Notes under the pieces: model-generated
Databases searched by the model: none
What the model saw: only the letters and a program-made list of their open reading frames with translations
Told to the model about the DNA's origin: nothing
Program-made: the position numbers and the translations under genes
Part shown: one piece after another, positions 21,317 to 29,929 of the stretch
Layout: the number at the start of each line of letters is the position of its first letter
Numbering within the stretch: the stretch's first letter is position 1
NCBI RefSeq assembly: GCF_003999195.1
Contig: NZ_RJVR01000005.1
Location: 1-33,355, forward strand
Direction of reading: 5' to 3'
DNA: 33,355 nt
Source of the DNA: Streptomyces soli
GTDB taxonomy: Bacteria; Actinomycetota; Actinomycetes; Streptomycetales; Streptomycetaceae

Positions 21317-23587
21317 CTAGGAGTCGGCGTTAATCGCTGCGCCGTTCGCGTGCGCGGTGTGGGCCTCGGCCAGCCAGGCGTCGGCGAGCGCCGTGGGTGC
21401 GGCTGGTGTGGGGACCAGTACGGTCGGGGAGGGCGGGGCCTGGAGACTGCCGTAGCGTTCCATTCGCTGCCAGCGCAGCCGCGAGCCGGCCAGGGCGGTG
21501 AACACCGACTGGACCACCACCAGGTACATCAGCTGCCGGTAGACGAACTGCTGCAACGGCAGACTCCACAGCGGTCCGGTCCGTTCGCCGTCCAGCCGGA
21601 AGGCGTACCAGCCCATCGTCAGCTGCAGCAGCAGGAAGCCCAGCCACACGGCGATGACCCGCGTCGGCTGGAGGAAGACCAGCCCGTAGACGGCGAAGAC
21701 GTCCACCACCGGGCCGAGCAGCGGCAACAGCGTCTGGAAGAGCAGCAGATAACCGAGCCCCCGGCGGCCGAGCCGGCCGGCCGGGCCGCGCCGCACCAGG
21801 GCTCCGCGGTGCTTCCACATGGCCTGGAGGGTGCCGTAGCACCAGCGGTAGCGCTGTTTCCACAGGGCGCCGAGGGAGGCCGGGGCCTCGGTCCAGGCGA
21901 TGGCGCTTTCCTGGTAGACGACCCGCCAGCCGTCCCGGCACAGGGCCATGGTCAGGTCGGTGTCCTCGGCGAGCGTGTCGTCACTGACCCCTCCCACGCG
22001 CCGTAGCGCCTCGCGGCGGAAGGCACCCACCGCGCCGGGCACGGTGGGCATGCACTCGGCCAGGTCGAACAGGCGGCGGTCCAGGTTGAAGCCGACAACG
22101 TACTCGATGTGCTGCCAGCGGCCCAGCAGCCCACCCCGGTTGACGACTTTGGCGTTGCCCGAGACCGCGCCCACCCGCGGGTCGGCGAAAGGCTGGATCA
22201 GCATGCGCACGGTGTCGGGCTCGAAGACCGTGTCGCCGTCGACCATCACCACCAGGCCGTGGGAGGCGGCCGTGATGCCGGTGTTGAGGGCGGACGGCTT
22301 GCCGCCATTGCGTTGGCGGATCAGCCGGACGCCGGGCAGGCCGAGCGCTTCCACGAGGTCGGCAGTGCCGTCGGTGGAGCCGTCGTCCACCACGATGATC
22401 TCCACCGGGTGGTCGGAGGCGGCCAAAGAGCGCACCGCTGCCTCGATGCCTGCGCTCTCGTTGTACGCGGGCACGATGACCGACGCCGGCGCGGTGACCG
22501 GCAGGCCCCACGGCGTGCGCCGGGCCAGCCGGTGTCGCCGCGCCGCTGCCAGCACGGTGATCGCGCGCAGCAGGCTCAGCGCCCCGGCCGCCAGCATCAG
22601 CCAGTCCAGCGCCGACAGCACCAGGTCGCCGCCGCGCAGCAGGTAGATCAGGCCGAGCCCCTGCCAGTGGTCGCCGGTACCGGCGTCGCGGACCGGATCC
22701 GCCATGCCGACGGCGGCGCTGACGGTGGCGAACCGGTAGCCGTGTGCCTTCAGTTCGGGCAGCAGGACGCGCAGCGCCGCGACGGTCTGGGAACGGTCGC
22801 CGCCACCGTCGTGCATCAGCAGGATCTGGCCGGCCGCGCCGTGCGGTGTGGAGTTGGTGACGATCTTCGCCACGCCGGGGCGCTGCCAGTCCTCACTGTC
22901 CCTGGTCGTCAGGACGGTCAGATAGCCCTGCTGTCCGGCGCGCCGCATGCTGAGCCAGGCCGCGTCGTCCACGGCGTTGTTGCCCGAGGAGTACGGCGGG
23001 CGCAGCAGCGGGGTGGTCACCCCGGCGGCACCGGCCACCGCCAGCTGTGCCTCGCGCAGTTCCAGCGACTGGCGCCAGGGCGGGAGGGCGGACAGCTCGG
23101 CGTGGGTGAAGGTGTGGATGCCCACCTGGTTTCCGTCGGCGACGATCTGCCGTATCAGTTCGGGATGCTGGGCGGCCAGGGTGCCGACCACGAAGAAGGT
23201 GGCGTGCACGTGGTTGCGGCGCAGGATGTCGAGGACCTGCGGCGTCCATCGCGGGTCGGGGCCGTCGTCGAAGGTGAGCGCGATGGTGCGGTCCGCGGGC
23301 CGCGCCGTACGGGGGTGGGCAGCGCTCGCGTCCACCACGGGTCCGCCGTGTGCCACGGCGGCGGGTACCGCACCGGCGGGGCCTGGCGGGGCCGCCGTAC
23401 CGTCGGCCGCGTCGTCGAGCATGTGGTGGCTGTAGCCCTGCAGGAGCAGTGCCGCCGTCAGGGTCAGTACAAGGGTGCAGAGCAGCAGCCAGTGGGTGCG
23501 CAGCGGCGCCTCACGCGTTGCTGCCCGGCGGGGGTGCTCACTGCTTGTTCTGCGGCGGGCGGGTCTGCGGCGGTGGCTGCGGCTCAT
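21317..23587 (-). CDS. matB: Bifunctional polysaccharide deacetylase / family 2 glycosyltransferase (MatB-like)
   Basis: This 756-residue membrane protein fuses two enzymes. After a basic N-terminus and one membrane segment (THWLLLCTLVLTLTAALLL, about 31-50) comes an extracytoplasmic NodB deacetylase domain (about 98-290) with TFDDGPD (Asp107/Asp108) and the metal-binding HTFTH (His158, His162). Two membrane segments (about 310-350) lead to a cytosolic GT2 domain with DDGS (Asp401/402), DGD (450-452), ED (541-542) and QRYRW (578-582). C-terminal membrane segments follow. The domain order is that of MatB of Streptomyces lividans, which makes a poly-N-acetylglucosamine-like surface glycan for pellet aggregation and adhesion. 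The gene name is by analogy. A companion membrane-protein gene lies 23 bases upstream. Confidence 0.88.
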   Translation of the reverse strand: MSRSHRRRPARRRTSSEHPRRAATREAPLRTHWLLLCTLVLTLTAALLLQGYSHHMLDDAADGTAAPPGPAGAVPAAVAHGGPVVDASAAHPRTARPADRTIALTFDDGPDPRWTPQVLDILRRNHVHATFFVVGTLAAQHPELIRQIVADGNQVGIHTFTHAELSALPPWRQSLELREAQLAVAGAAGVTTPLLRPPYSSGNNAVDDAAWLSMRRAGQQGYLTVLTTRDSEDWQRPGVAKIVTNSTPHGAAGQILLMHDGGGDRSQTVAALRVLLPELKAHGYRFATVSAAVGMADPVRDAGTGDHWQGLGLIYLLRGGDLVLSALDWLMLAAGALSLLRAITVLAAARRHRLARRTPWGLPVTAPASVIVPAYNESAGIEAAVRSLAASDHPVEIIVVDDGSTDGTADLVEALGLPGVRLIRQRNGGKPSALNTGITAASHGLVVMVDGDTVFEPDTVRMLIQPFADPRVGAVSGNAKVVNRGGLLGRWQHIEYVVGFNLDRRLFDLAECMPTVPGAVGAFRREALRRVGGVSDDTLAEDTDLTMALCRDGWRVVYQESAIAWTEAPASLGALWKQRYRWCYGTLQAMWKHRGALVRRGPAGRLGRRGLGYLLLFQTLLPLLGPVVDVFAVYGLVFLQPTRVIAVWLGFLLLQLTMGWYAFRLDGERTGPLWSLPLQQFVYRQLMYLVVVQSVFTALAGSRLRWQRMERYGSLQAPPSPTVLVPTPAAPTALADAWLAEAHTAHANGAAINADS

Positions 23588-23610
23588 GGGACAGGGCTCT
23601 CAGCTCTCAG

Positions 23611-24222
23611 TTACTTGGCGGGGCGGTGAGTCATACCCGGAGCCGTGCTGGCGCGGCTCTTCGTGGCGTGGGCGGCGGGGCTCGGCGTAGCTGAGGCTCC
23701 GGCGGAGTTGGAGGCGGAAACGGCGGCGGAGGCGGACTCGGCGGGTGCCGTGGATGACGACGTCCGGGTCGTTGACCGTGCCCCGGGGGACGCGTGTGGC
23801 TGCCCGGTCCTGGCCGCGCTGCCGGCAGGCCGCGTAGCACCGCCCGCACCGGCAGGGGGGCTCGCCGCAGGCTCCGCGGCAGGGGTCTTCGACGCGATCG
23901 GGAGCGGCAGGAACGGCTCGTTCAACGTGGGGCCGCCCAGCGCAGTACTGATCACCAGGACCAGGTAGCCGACGGCGAGGACCGCGAGAGCCAGGCCCAG
24001 CCGGCGGACCCGGCGTCGTCGCCGTCCCGAGGCGTCGACGAAGACCGGCGCGGGGGCGGCGTGCGCCGCGCGGGCAGGTGCCTGCGTGTGCTCGTCAGAT
24101 TCCTGAGGCTGTTCGTACAGCGCCCTAGGCTGTTCGTACGGTGCCGTCAGCTGCTCGTACGGTCGCTGAGGCTCCGCAGGAGGCGCGGGGATCGGGGTCA
24201 TGATGAAGGTGTCGTCGCTCAT
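23611..24222 (-). CDS. Single-pass membrane protein with Ser/Ala/Pro-rich exterior
   Basis: This is a 203-residue protein. The cytosolic N-terminus has a repeat based on YEQP (YEQLTAPYEQPRALYEQPQE, residues 23-42), then a basic stop-transfer segment (GRRRRRVRRLG) and one membrane helix (LALAVLAVGYLVLVISTAL, about 75-93). The outer about 110 residues are low-complexity Ala/Ser/Thr/Pro, likely an extended or glycosylated stalk. It lies immediately upstream of the MatB-like gene on the same strand, with only 23 bases between, so it is probably a cotranscribed partner in the place where matA lies in mat loci; sequence similarity to MatA cannot be judged here. The composition makes homology searches unreliable. 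ATG 24222. Confidence 0.7.
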   Translation of the reverse strand: MSDDTFIMTPIPAPPAEPQRPYEQLTAPYEQPRALYEQPQESDEHTQAPARAAHAAPAPVFVDASGRRRRRVRRLGLALAVLAVGYLVLVISTALGGPTLNEPFLPLPIASKTPAAEPAASPPAGAGGATRPAGSAARTGQPHASPGARSTTRTSSSTAPAESASAAVSASNSAGASATPSPAAHATKSRASTAPGMTHRPAK

Positions 24223-24300
24223 GGCTCACTCACGGCGGGTCGGACCGGGTGGGCGGTGCGGCAGTGAGGAGTTGCGCACCGCCCGCCCGGAGCTGGGGAG

Positions 24301-25095
24301 TCACCCGGCATGGGTCGGGTGACTGGTCGGGGTGCTGTGCACCGGAGCGGTCGCGGCACGGGTGGACCGTGGCGAAGCGCTGGGGCGAGCGGCATGCGTG
24401 GACCTGGAGCCCTTCCTGGCACCGGGGGACGCCGCGGCGGTGGCGCTCGGAGAGCCGTGGGCGCCGTGCCCCGCCGTGCCCAGGACTGCGGCGCAGTAAG
24501 CCGCGACCCGATCCGCGCCACCCGACGCCTCGACCAGATCCGCGTACGCCGACTTCGTCAGGAGATCGGCGCGGCCGGCGACGCTGTGCGTGGTGTACGC
24601 ACGGCACAGCCCGGTGAACGCGGAGTCGGCGCTCGCCGGGGAACTGCCCGGACCACCGGTGTCAGCCACCCCGGGCGTGCCGGCGGCGCCGGTAGCGCCG
24701 GCCGTCGTGCTCGCGGACGAACCACCGCCCCCGGGACCGGCGGACGGATTGCCGCCGCGGAGCCCGGGCAGGTAACCCGTGCCCGCCGCGAAGGCCACCC
24801 CGCACACGGCGGTGGTGGCCAGCGCCGCCACGAGCGCCTTCGCACTCAAGCGTCTCGCCGGTGCGGCGACGGTCATCCGGCTCCTCCCGAGTGGCTGGAC
24901 AGGGCTGAGACGCTTCTCCCGGAACGCGGCCAGCACCGCCTGCTCGCCGGGCTGTTCGCCGTCGGCCGCAGGAGCGGCCAGGGCGGCAAGCAGATCGGTG
25001 AGGGCGGCATGACCTGCATCAGGACCGAGCGGACGGCCGGCGAGCAGCTTCTCGGCGGTGTCCGGATCGATCCGTCCGGTCCGGTGGATCCTCAT
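24301..25095 (-). CDS. Membrane protein coupled to an ECF sigma factor (possible anti-sigma factor)
   Basis: This is a 264-residue protein. An N-terminal cytosolic domain (about 1-80: IDPDTAEKLLAGRP, AALTDLLAALAAPA, LAAFREKRLSPV) precedes one membrane helix (AKALVAALATTAVCGVAFAA, about 85-104). A Gly/Ser/Thr linker and a small outer domain (FTGLCRAYTTHSVAGRADLL to AAYCAAVLG) follow, with a disordered tail. The ATG at 25095-25093 overlaps the sigma factor TGA (ATGA), so the two are translationally coupled, the usual sigma/anti-sigma arrangement. The zinc HxxxCxxC motif of ZAS anti-sigma factors is absent. This one-helix type is frequent next to Streptomyces ECF genes. The anti-sigma role is inference. 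The sigma gene itself is truncated, so the pair is probably non-functional. Confidence 0.7.
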   Translation of the reverse strand: MRIHRTGRIDPDTAEKLLAGRPLGPDAGHAALTDLLAALAAPAADGEQPGEQAVLAAFREKRLSPVQPLGRSRMTVAAPARRLSAKALVAALATTAVCGVAFAAGTGYLPGLRGGNPSAGPGGGGSSASTTAGATGAAGTPGVADTGGPGSSPASADSAFTGLCRAYTTHSVAGRADLLTKSAYADLVEASGGADRVAAYCAAVLGTAGHGAHGSPSATAAASPGARKGSRSTHAARPSASPRSTRAATAPVHSTPTSHPTHAG

Positions 25096-25600
25096 CTCAT
25101 ATCCTTCAGCGTCGAGTCGTCAGTCCGTGTCACACTCTGGGGCGAGTTTTTTCGCCCGGGCTCGGGCGCGGGCTCCGTACGACTGGTGGAGGCGGTCTGT
25201 TCGGGCTCGGCCGCTGACCGTTCCAGTAGCTTCGCGAGCTTGCGCAGACCCCGTTGTGCCGCCATCCGTACGGCCCCGGGACGCTTGCCGAGCACCTGGG
25301 CAGCGCTGTCCGCGTCCAGGTCCATGACCACTCGCAGCAGCACCGCCTCGGCCTGGTCCCGTGGCAGGGTCGCGATCAGGCTGAGCGCGGTGCCCGTACG
25401 GAGCCGGGCACGCGTCGTGTCGTCGTCGCTGGGCAAATCGGCCAGGTAGTCCATGGGCACCCCGGCCGCCTGCGGGCGGCGGCGCTGACGGCGCAGATGA
25501 TCCAGGGCCCGGTTACGGCCCACAGTGGCGAGCCAGCCCCGGAAGCCGTCCGCATCGCCGCGGAAGGAGTCGAGGTCGCGGACGACAGTGGTCTACGACC
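25092..25600 (-). pseudogene. ECF RNA polymerase sigma factor, 5'-truncated
   Basis: The minus-strand frame enters at about 25600 with VVRDLDSFRGDADGFRGWLA and TVGRNRALDHLRRQRRR, the end of sigma region 2. After a short linker comes region 4 (ALSLIATLPRDQAEAVLLRV, DLDADSAAQVLGKRPGAVRM, AAQRGLRKLAKLLE). A TAG stands directly upstream of the first matching codons, and the DNA beyond it (VYDPNDLGNV-like frame on the plus strand) is unrelated. The first about 70 residues, including the RNA polymerase-binding part of region 2, are missing. ATG 25523 gives only region 4 plus tail. The C-terminus is intact and overlaps the downstream membrane gene. Confidence 0.75.
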
Positions 25601-25674
25601 CGAACGACCTTGGCAATGTGCAGGACGTCAGGGACTAGGGCCGTGGACCTTGGGCCTGCCTGATGGCCACACGA

Positions 25675-25815
25675 CCCACTGGTTCACCAAGCAGTACCAG
25701 GCGAAGTATCCCCGGCGGCCAAGAAGATCACCGACGATCGGGAGGAGTTGTTGGCGTTCTTCGACTTCCCGGCCGAGCATTGGATCCACCTGAGCATCAC
25801 AACCCCGGCCGAGTG
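25675..25815 (+). pseudogene. IS256-family (mutator) transposase fragment
   Basis: The plus-strand frame reads HWFTKQYQAKYP, steps by one base at about 25713, then AAKKITDDREELLAFFDFPA, EHWIHLSITTPAE. This is the segment of IS256/MuDR transposases ahead of the conserved NPIES motif, with the catalytic Glu (usually L-R-T-T-N-P-I-E-S) at its end, here altered to LSITTPAE. Only about 45 residues survive. It lies at the broken 5' end of the sigma factor gene and probably marks the insertion or deletion that truncated it. Confidence 0.7.
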
Positions 25816-26128
25816 GGAAGCCCCGGTTGTCCGCCACGGGGGGAAGCGGACGACCGGGGCCGCCATGTGCCGCACCAGGATGCGGCCCTGCCCCGACCGG
25901 CGTCTCCCCCCACGGGAACGCCAGACCGGGACAGAAACTCGCCCACGGTTCAGGGCCGGGGCGAAGGACGGTCACTGCCTGAGCAGCACGTCCATCCACT
26001 ACAGCGCCGCCGGGCCCAGGAATGTCACACCTGGCAGCGGCAATTTCTGAAAAATCGCAACGCTCGATGCCCTCGCCGCGCCCGCGAGGAGTGACGCGCT
26101 CTTGGGTGTCCCGCTTTGGCAAATGAAC
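25816..26128. other. Non-coding or decayed stretch
   Basis: No frame here shows recognisable domains. It separates the IS256 fragment from the terminator at 26129-26173. It may contain eroded transposon sequence, but no terminal repeats were found. Confidence 0.4.
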
Positions 26129-26173
26129 GCCGTAGGGCCCCGGGCGGTGTTGCCGCGCCCGGGGCCCTACGGC
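26129..26173 (-). terminator. Perfect 18-bp hairpin terminator
   Basis: GCCGTAGGGCCCCGGGCG (26129-26146) pairs fully with its complement at 26156-26173, around a 9-base loop. It lies 60 bases beyond the stop of the beta-helix gene and would end the chitinase operon. Its strength and symmetry could stop transcription from both sides. Confidence 0.85.
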
Positions 26174-26232
26174 GGCTGCCGTCGCACCGGCAGTGGTAGC
26201 CGGCCGGCGGTAGCCCGATCAGGGAGGGACGA

Positions 26233-28464
26233 TCACGGGTAGTTGGCGAGGTAGGCGACGCTGTTGGAGGAGTTCGACGGGCCGCCGGTGGAGTTGATGA
26301 TGTGGCTGATTGTTCCGACGCCGCCCAGGGAGACCGTCACCAGGTCGTGGAACCTGACCCCGGAGGTATAGGGCACTTCGAAGGCGCGGTCGGCCACAAC
26401 GGAGGGGTTCGAGCTGAAGTAGCAGTAGCTGCCGACTCCCCATGCCTCGTGGCTGGTCACCGAGTCGGCGACCTTATAGGCGGCGTATCCCTGGGTGCTC
26501 CCGTTCATCCAGCTCGCCTGGTTCGGCGGGTCGTACGGGAGCTCGTTCTGGAAGAAGTAGGTGCGCCCGCCGTTGCCGTTCCAGACCACGGAGTACTGCT
26601 GGTAGTGCTCCACCGCCAGGCCGTACATGGTGACGTTGGTGCCGTTCACGACCAGGCCGTTGGCGGCGATGTTGGATGTCCAGCCGACGCCGCTGCCGTG
26701 GTCGGCCCGCCACAGCCACAGGTCGTCGCCGATGACGTTGTTGCTGTTGACCTGGACGCTGACGGTGGCCTTGCCGACGGCGGCCCCCCCGACGCGGGCG
26801 AAGACGTCGGACAGTACGGTCGGGTCAGCGGAGTGGTCCGCGTTGGAGCCGCTCGGGCCGACCTGCAGCAGGACGGGGGAGTTGGTCGTGCCGGCGTCGA
26901 AGAGCAGCCCGCCGATCCGGATGCCGTTCACGTCGGCGGTCGACATCGCGGTGACGCCGTTGTCTGCTTCCAGCGTGGCCAGGCCGAGGCCCAGTACCAC
27001 GGTGTCGGGGCGGGTCACCCTGATGGTGTCGGTCAGATGGTAGACGCCTGGCGTGAACAGCAGGTTCTTGCCCGAGGCGAGCGCGGTGTTGATGGTCGCG
27101 GCGGTGTCGGCGGGCTTGGCGATGTAGAACTGGCTGATCGGCAGGGAGGTGCCCGCCGGGACGGTGTTGTTCCAGGTGGAGCCCTGGGTGTTGGTCCGGT
27201 CGGCCGGGACGAACACCTGGTAGGCGCCGGTCTGGTCGACGTAGAGGAACGGCTTCTCGGCGATCGTGGGCACCTGGGCGACCGTGGTGTACGGGGGGTT
27301 GGGGAAGCTCTGCGCGGGCGCGTTGGTGTCGCCGACGAAGACCATGTTCCAGTTGGAGCCGGTCCAGCTGCCCCACTGGTCGCTGCGCGACAGCCACTGC
27401 TGCTGGGTGCCGGAGTTCACCTGGCCGTTGACCACCGAGTCGCCGAGGAAGCCACCGCTGGACCAGCCGCCGTTGTCGTCCAGCACCATCGAGCCCGTGA
27501 CGTGCACCCTGCGCATCGGCGATGCCTGTGACACAGCCCACTTGGTGCTGCCCGAGGAGGGGCTGATGGTGAGGTTCTCGGCGGAGCGCCAGAAGTTCTG
27601 GGTCGCGTTGCCGCCGGCCCAGGCCGCGTCGGCGTTCACCCCGCCGCCGGTGATCGTGGTGGCGTTCGGCGACTGACCCAGACCCAGTACTTGGGTGTAG
27701 AAGCCGACGTTGACGTTGACGTTGTACGAGCCCGGCTTGAACAGCAGCGCGTAGCGGTTGCCGCCGAACTGGTTGGTCTGCTGCTGGTTGTAGACGTTGT
27801 CGAGCTGGCTCTGGATGGTGGAGCTCGACATCGATGGGTCGAAGGTCAGCACGTTGGGCCCCAGGTCGGGGGCGGCCGGCGGGGTTCCCCCGGCGAGGGC
27901 GAGGGTGAAGGACTGCGCGGCCGTCCCGTTGCAGGTGTACTGCTGCAACTGCGCGCTGTCGGCCGTCGACGCGCTGGGCACGTCCAGGCACTTGCCGCTG
28001 TTGCGGTTGACGAAGTGGTACCCCCCGGTGGACTCCGCGACCGGAAGCCACTGCTGGTTGTTGCCGCCGCCGTACGTCCACAGCTGGATCAGGGCACTGT
28101 CGGCGGCGGACACGTTGGTGACGTCCCACACCTGCGCCGGGCTGTTCGCGTTGCCGATCTGGAAGTATCCGCTGTTGGTGGCAGTGAACCGCCACTGTTG
28201 CGCGCCGGTGCTGTTGCAGCTGTACTGCTGGACAGCGGTGCCGTTCGCGGTGGCGGCTGCCTTGGCGTCCACGCACTTGCCGCTGTTGCTGTTGGCGACG
28301 GTGTACGTGGAACCCGACGAGATCGCCGTAGCGGTGGCGGCCGGGGTGACCGCTGCAGCGGCTGAGGGGGCGAGGGTGTACGTAAGGCCGCTTGCCACCA
28401 GGGCCGCGGCGGCTGTTATGGCCAGCATGGCGGCGCGCCGCCACAGTCGTTGAGCAGGCTTCAT
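26233..28464 (-). CDS. Secreted ricin-domain (CBM13) beta-helix protein, probable glycan-active enzyme
   Basis: The ATG at 28464 has GGAGG 6-7 bases upstream. The 743-residue precursor has a signal peptide (RRAAMLAITAAAALVASGL, cleavage near 36-40). Residues about 45-190 are a ricin-type beta-trefoil (CBM13) with the repeated SGKCVD / GAQQWRF / NNQQWLP / SGKCLDV motifs. The rest (about 205-743) is a right-handed beta-helix of the pectate-lyase/GH55 type, built of turns such as VLGLGQSPNATTITGGGVNA, RVTRPDTVVLGLGLATLEAD, LVVNGTNVTMYGLAVEHYQQ and ending GVGTISHIINSTGG. Proteins of this layout are often mislabelled in databases; glucan or other polysaccharide cleavage is the best guess. It is 49 bases downstream of the GH18 chitinase on the same strand, so the two form an operon. 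Confidence 0.82.
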   Translation of the reverse strand: MKPAQRLWRRAAMLAITAAAALVASGLTYTLAPSAAAAVTPAATATAISSGSTYTVANSNSGKCVDAKAAATANGTAVQQYSCNSTGAQQWRFTATNSGYFQIGNANSPAQVWDVTNVSAADSALIQLWTYGGGNNQQWLPVAESTGGYHFVNRNSGKCLDVPSASTADSAQLQQYTCNGTAAQSFTLALAGGTPPAAPDLGPNVLTFDPSMSSSTIQSQLDNVYNQQQTNQFGGNRYALLFKPGSYNVNVNVGFYTQVLGLGQSPNATTITGGGVNADAAWAGGNATQNFWRSAENLTISPSSGSTKWAVSQASPMRRVHVTGSMVLDDNGGWSSGGFLGDSVVNGQVNSGTQQQWLSRSDQWGSWTGSNWNMVFVGDTNAPAQSFPNPPYTTVAQVPTIAEKPFLYVDQTGAYQVFVPADRTNTQGSTWNNTVPAGTSLPISQFYIAKPADTAATINTALASGKNLLFTPGVYHLTDTIRVTRPDTVVLGLGLATLEADNGVTAMSTADVNGIRIGGLLFDAGTTNSPVLLQVGPSGSNADHSADPTVLSDVFARVGGAAVGKATVSVQVNSNNVIGDDLWLWRADHGSGVGWTSNIAANGLVVNGTNVTMYGLAVEHYQQYSVVWNGNGGRTYFFQNELPYDPPNQASWMNGSTQGYAAYKVADSVTSHEAWGVGSYCYFSSNPSVVADRAFEVPYTSGVRFHDLVTVSLGGVGTISHIINSTGGPSNSSNSVAYLANYP

Positions 28465-28513
28465 CCGGTCCTCCGTCTGACCTTTCGTCGTGCTGCGCTT
28501 ACGGCTGGCGTGC

Positions 28514-29929
28514 TCAACTGGGCAGGTTCCACTGCTGGTTGGCGCTGCCGTAGCAGTCCCAGATCTGGAGCCGGGTACCGTTGGCGGAGCTGGGTCCGGT
28601 GGCGTCCAGGCAACGCCCCGAGGCGGGGTTGACCAGAGTGCCGTTGCTCTGGTGCTGCCACTGCTGGGCGCCGGTGCCGTTGCAGTCGTAGAGCTGGACC
28701 TGGGTGCCGTTAGCGGTGCCCGCGGCGGTGACGTCCATGCACTTGCCGAGGGCCTGGAGCGAGCCGTTGGTCGCCACCGTCCAGCTCTGGGCGGCGGTGC
28801 CGTTGCAGTCGTAGAGCTGGATGGCGGTGCCGTTGGCGGTGTTGGCCCCGGCGACGTCCACGCACTTGCCGCCGTACCCGGTGATCCGACCGGTGGGGGC
28901 GGTGGGTGCGGCGCCGCCGGTCAGGGCGTTGAAGGTGGAGGCGAACTGGTAGGGGTTCTGCGTCGTGCCGCTGCAGGTGCTGGACAGCGTTCCATTGGTT
29001 GCGCAGGCCTTGTCGCGGCCCAGCGACCAGTAGGCGAGTTCCTGGATGCCGTGGGAGGCGGCGAAGCTCTCAAGCGTGGAGGCATTGGCGGTGGTGAACA
29101 CTTCGTTGGTGGAGTCGTTCACCCCGATCATCGGGGTGTTGCCCTCCATCGCCCACAGCTGGGCAGCGGTCTTCGTGGTCCAGATCTGGCCCAACTGGCC
29201 CTGCAGGGCGGTCGCCGCGTTGATCGCGGCCTGCCCCATGTCCATGGAGGCGCCGTAGTCCATGGTCATGATGTTGACCAGGTTGACGTTCAGATTGTGG
29301 CTCTTGGCGTTGTTGAGCAGGGAGATCGAGTTGGCTTCGAGACCGGTGGGCATGACCGGCAGGGTGTAGTCCACCGCGAGGGTCTTGCCGCTCGCGGCGT
29401 ACTGCTGCTGGAGGTTGGCCAGGGCCTGGTTGCGGCGGTCGTTGGCCGCGGTGTCGTTGAGCGGGGCGCCCTCGATGTCCAGGTCGATCCTGGTCAGGTT
29501 GAGGGTGTCGATGACCCGCTGGTACTGCGTCTGCAACGAGGAGACATCGGTGCACGCCTGGGCGAGCTCGGTGCCGGCCGCGCCTCCGAACGATGCGATG
29601 ACGTCACCGCCCGAGGCACGGAGGGAGTTGATGGCGCTGGTCCAACCGGTGTCGCTGATCGAGGTGTTGCCGTTGAAGGTCGCATTACAGGTGCCGTCAC
29701 TGATGACGAAGGCCAGCGAGAAGTACTTCAGCCCAGTGGCGGACTGAGCGGAGGCCATGGCGGAGGGGGAATTCCAGGTCTCTACGTACGGCGCCGCGTA
29801 GTGGGCGGGGAAGCCGGGGCCGGGGTTGGCGGCAGCATGAGCGGTGGTGCTGCCGGCGAGCAGCAGGCCCAGCGACGCCAGCGGGAGTACGGCGGCGATC
29901 AGCGATCTGTTCGGGCGGGACCAGGGCAT
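28514..29929 (-). CDS. Secreted GH18 chitinase with C-terminal ricin-type binding domain
   Basis: ATG 29929 is preceded by CAGGAG about 8 bases away and gives 471 residues. A signal peptide (NRSLIAAVLPLASLGLLLAG to AHA-A) precedes a compact GH18 barrel. Strands include YFSLAFVISDG, DVIASFGGAAG and the catalytic strand RIDLDIEG, with Glu153 as the proton donor. LVNIMTMDYGASMDMGQAA, TPMIGVNDSTNEVFT and ELAYWSLGRDKAC follow. The last about 130 residues are a ricin beta-trefoil (CBM13) with three repeats (GKCVDVAGANTANGT, GKCMDVTAAGTANGT, GRCLDATGPSSANGT, each followed by Q-x-W). It would cut chitin outside the cell to chito-oligosaccharides. A chitinase-type promoter element (30071-30110) lies upstream. 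It leads the operon with the beta-helix gene. Confidence 0.92.
   Translation of the reverse strand: MPWSRPNRSLIAAVLPLASLGLLLAGSTTAHAAANPGPGFPAHYAAPYVETWNSPSAMASAQSATGLKYFSLAFVISDGTCNATFNGNTSISDTGWTSAINSLRASGGDVIASFGGAAGTELAQACTDVSSLQTQYQRVIDTLNLTRIDLDIEGAPLNDTAANDRRNQALANLQQQYAASGKTLAVDYTLPVMPTGLEANSISLLNNAKSHNLNVNLVNIMTMDYGASMDMGQAAINAATALQGQLGQIWTTKTAAQLWAMEGNTPMIGVNDSTNEVFTTANASTLESFAASHGIQELAYWSLGRDKACATNGTLSSTCSGTTQNPYQFASTFNALTGGAAPTAPTGRITGYGGKCVDVAGANTANGTAIQLYDCNGTAAQSWTVATNGSLQALGKCMDVTAAGTANGTQVQLYDCNGTGAQQWQHQSNGTLVNPASGRCLDATGPSSANGTRLQIWDCYGSANQQWNLPS

Noticed and set aside
25580..25640. Mu-type transposase C-terminal motif (VYDPNDLGNV)
   Set aside because: It is an attractive match to the R-Y-D-P-x-D-L pattern, but it is a ten-residue fragment with nothing supporting it on either side.
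26302..27531. A 409-codon plus-strand frame, and other long frames opposite the enzyme genes (for example 14238-15587, 22109-23629, 28490-30076)
   Set aside because: All lie antisense to genes with signal peptides, catalytic motifs and ribosome binding sites; they carry only mirror-image low-complexity sequence.
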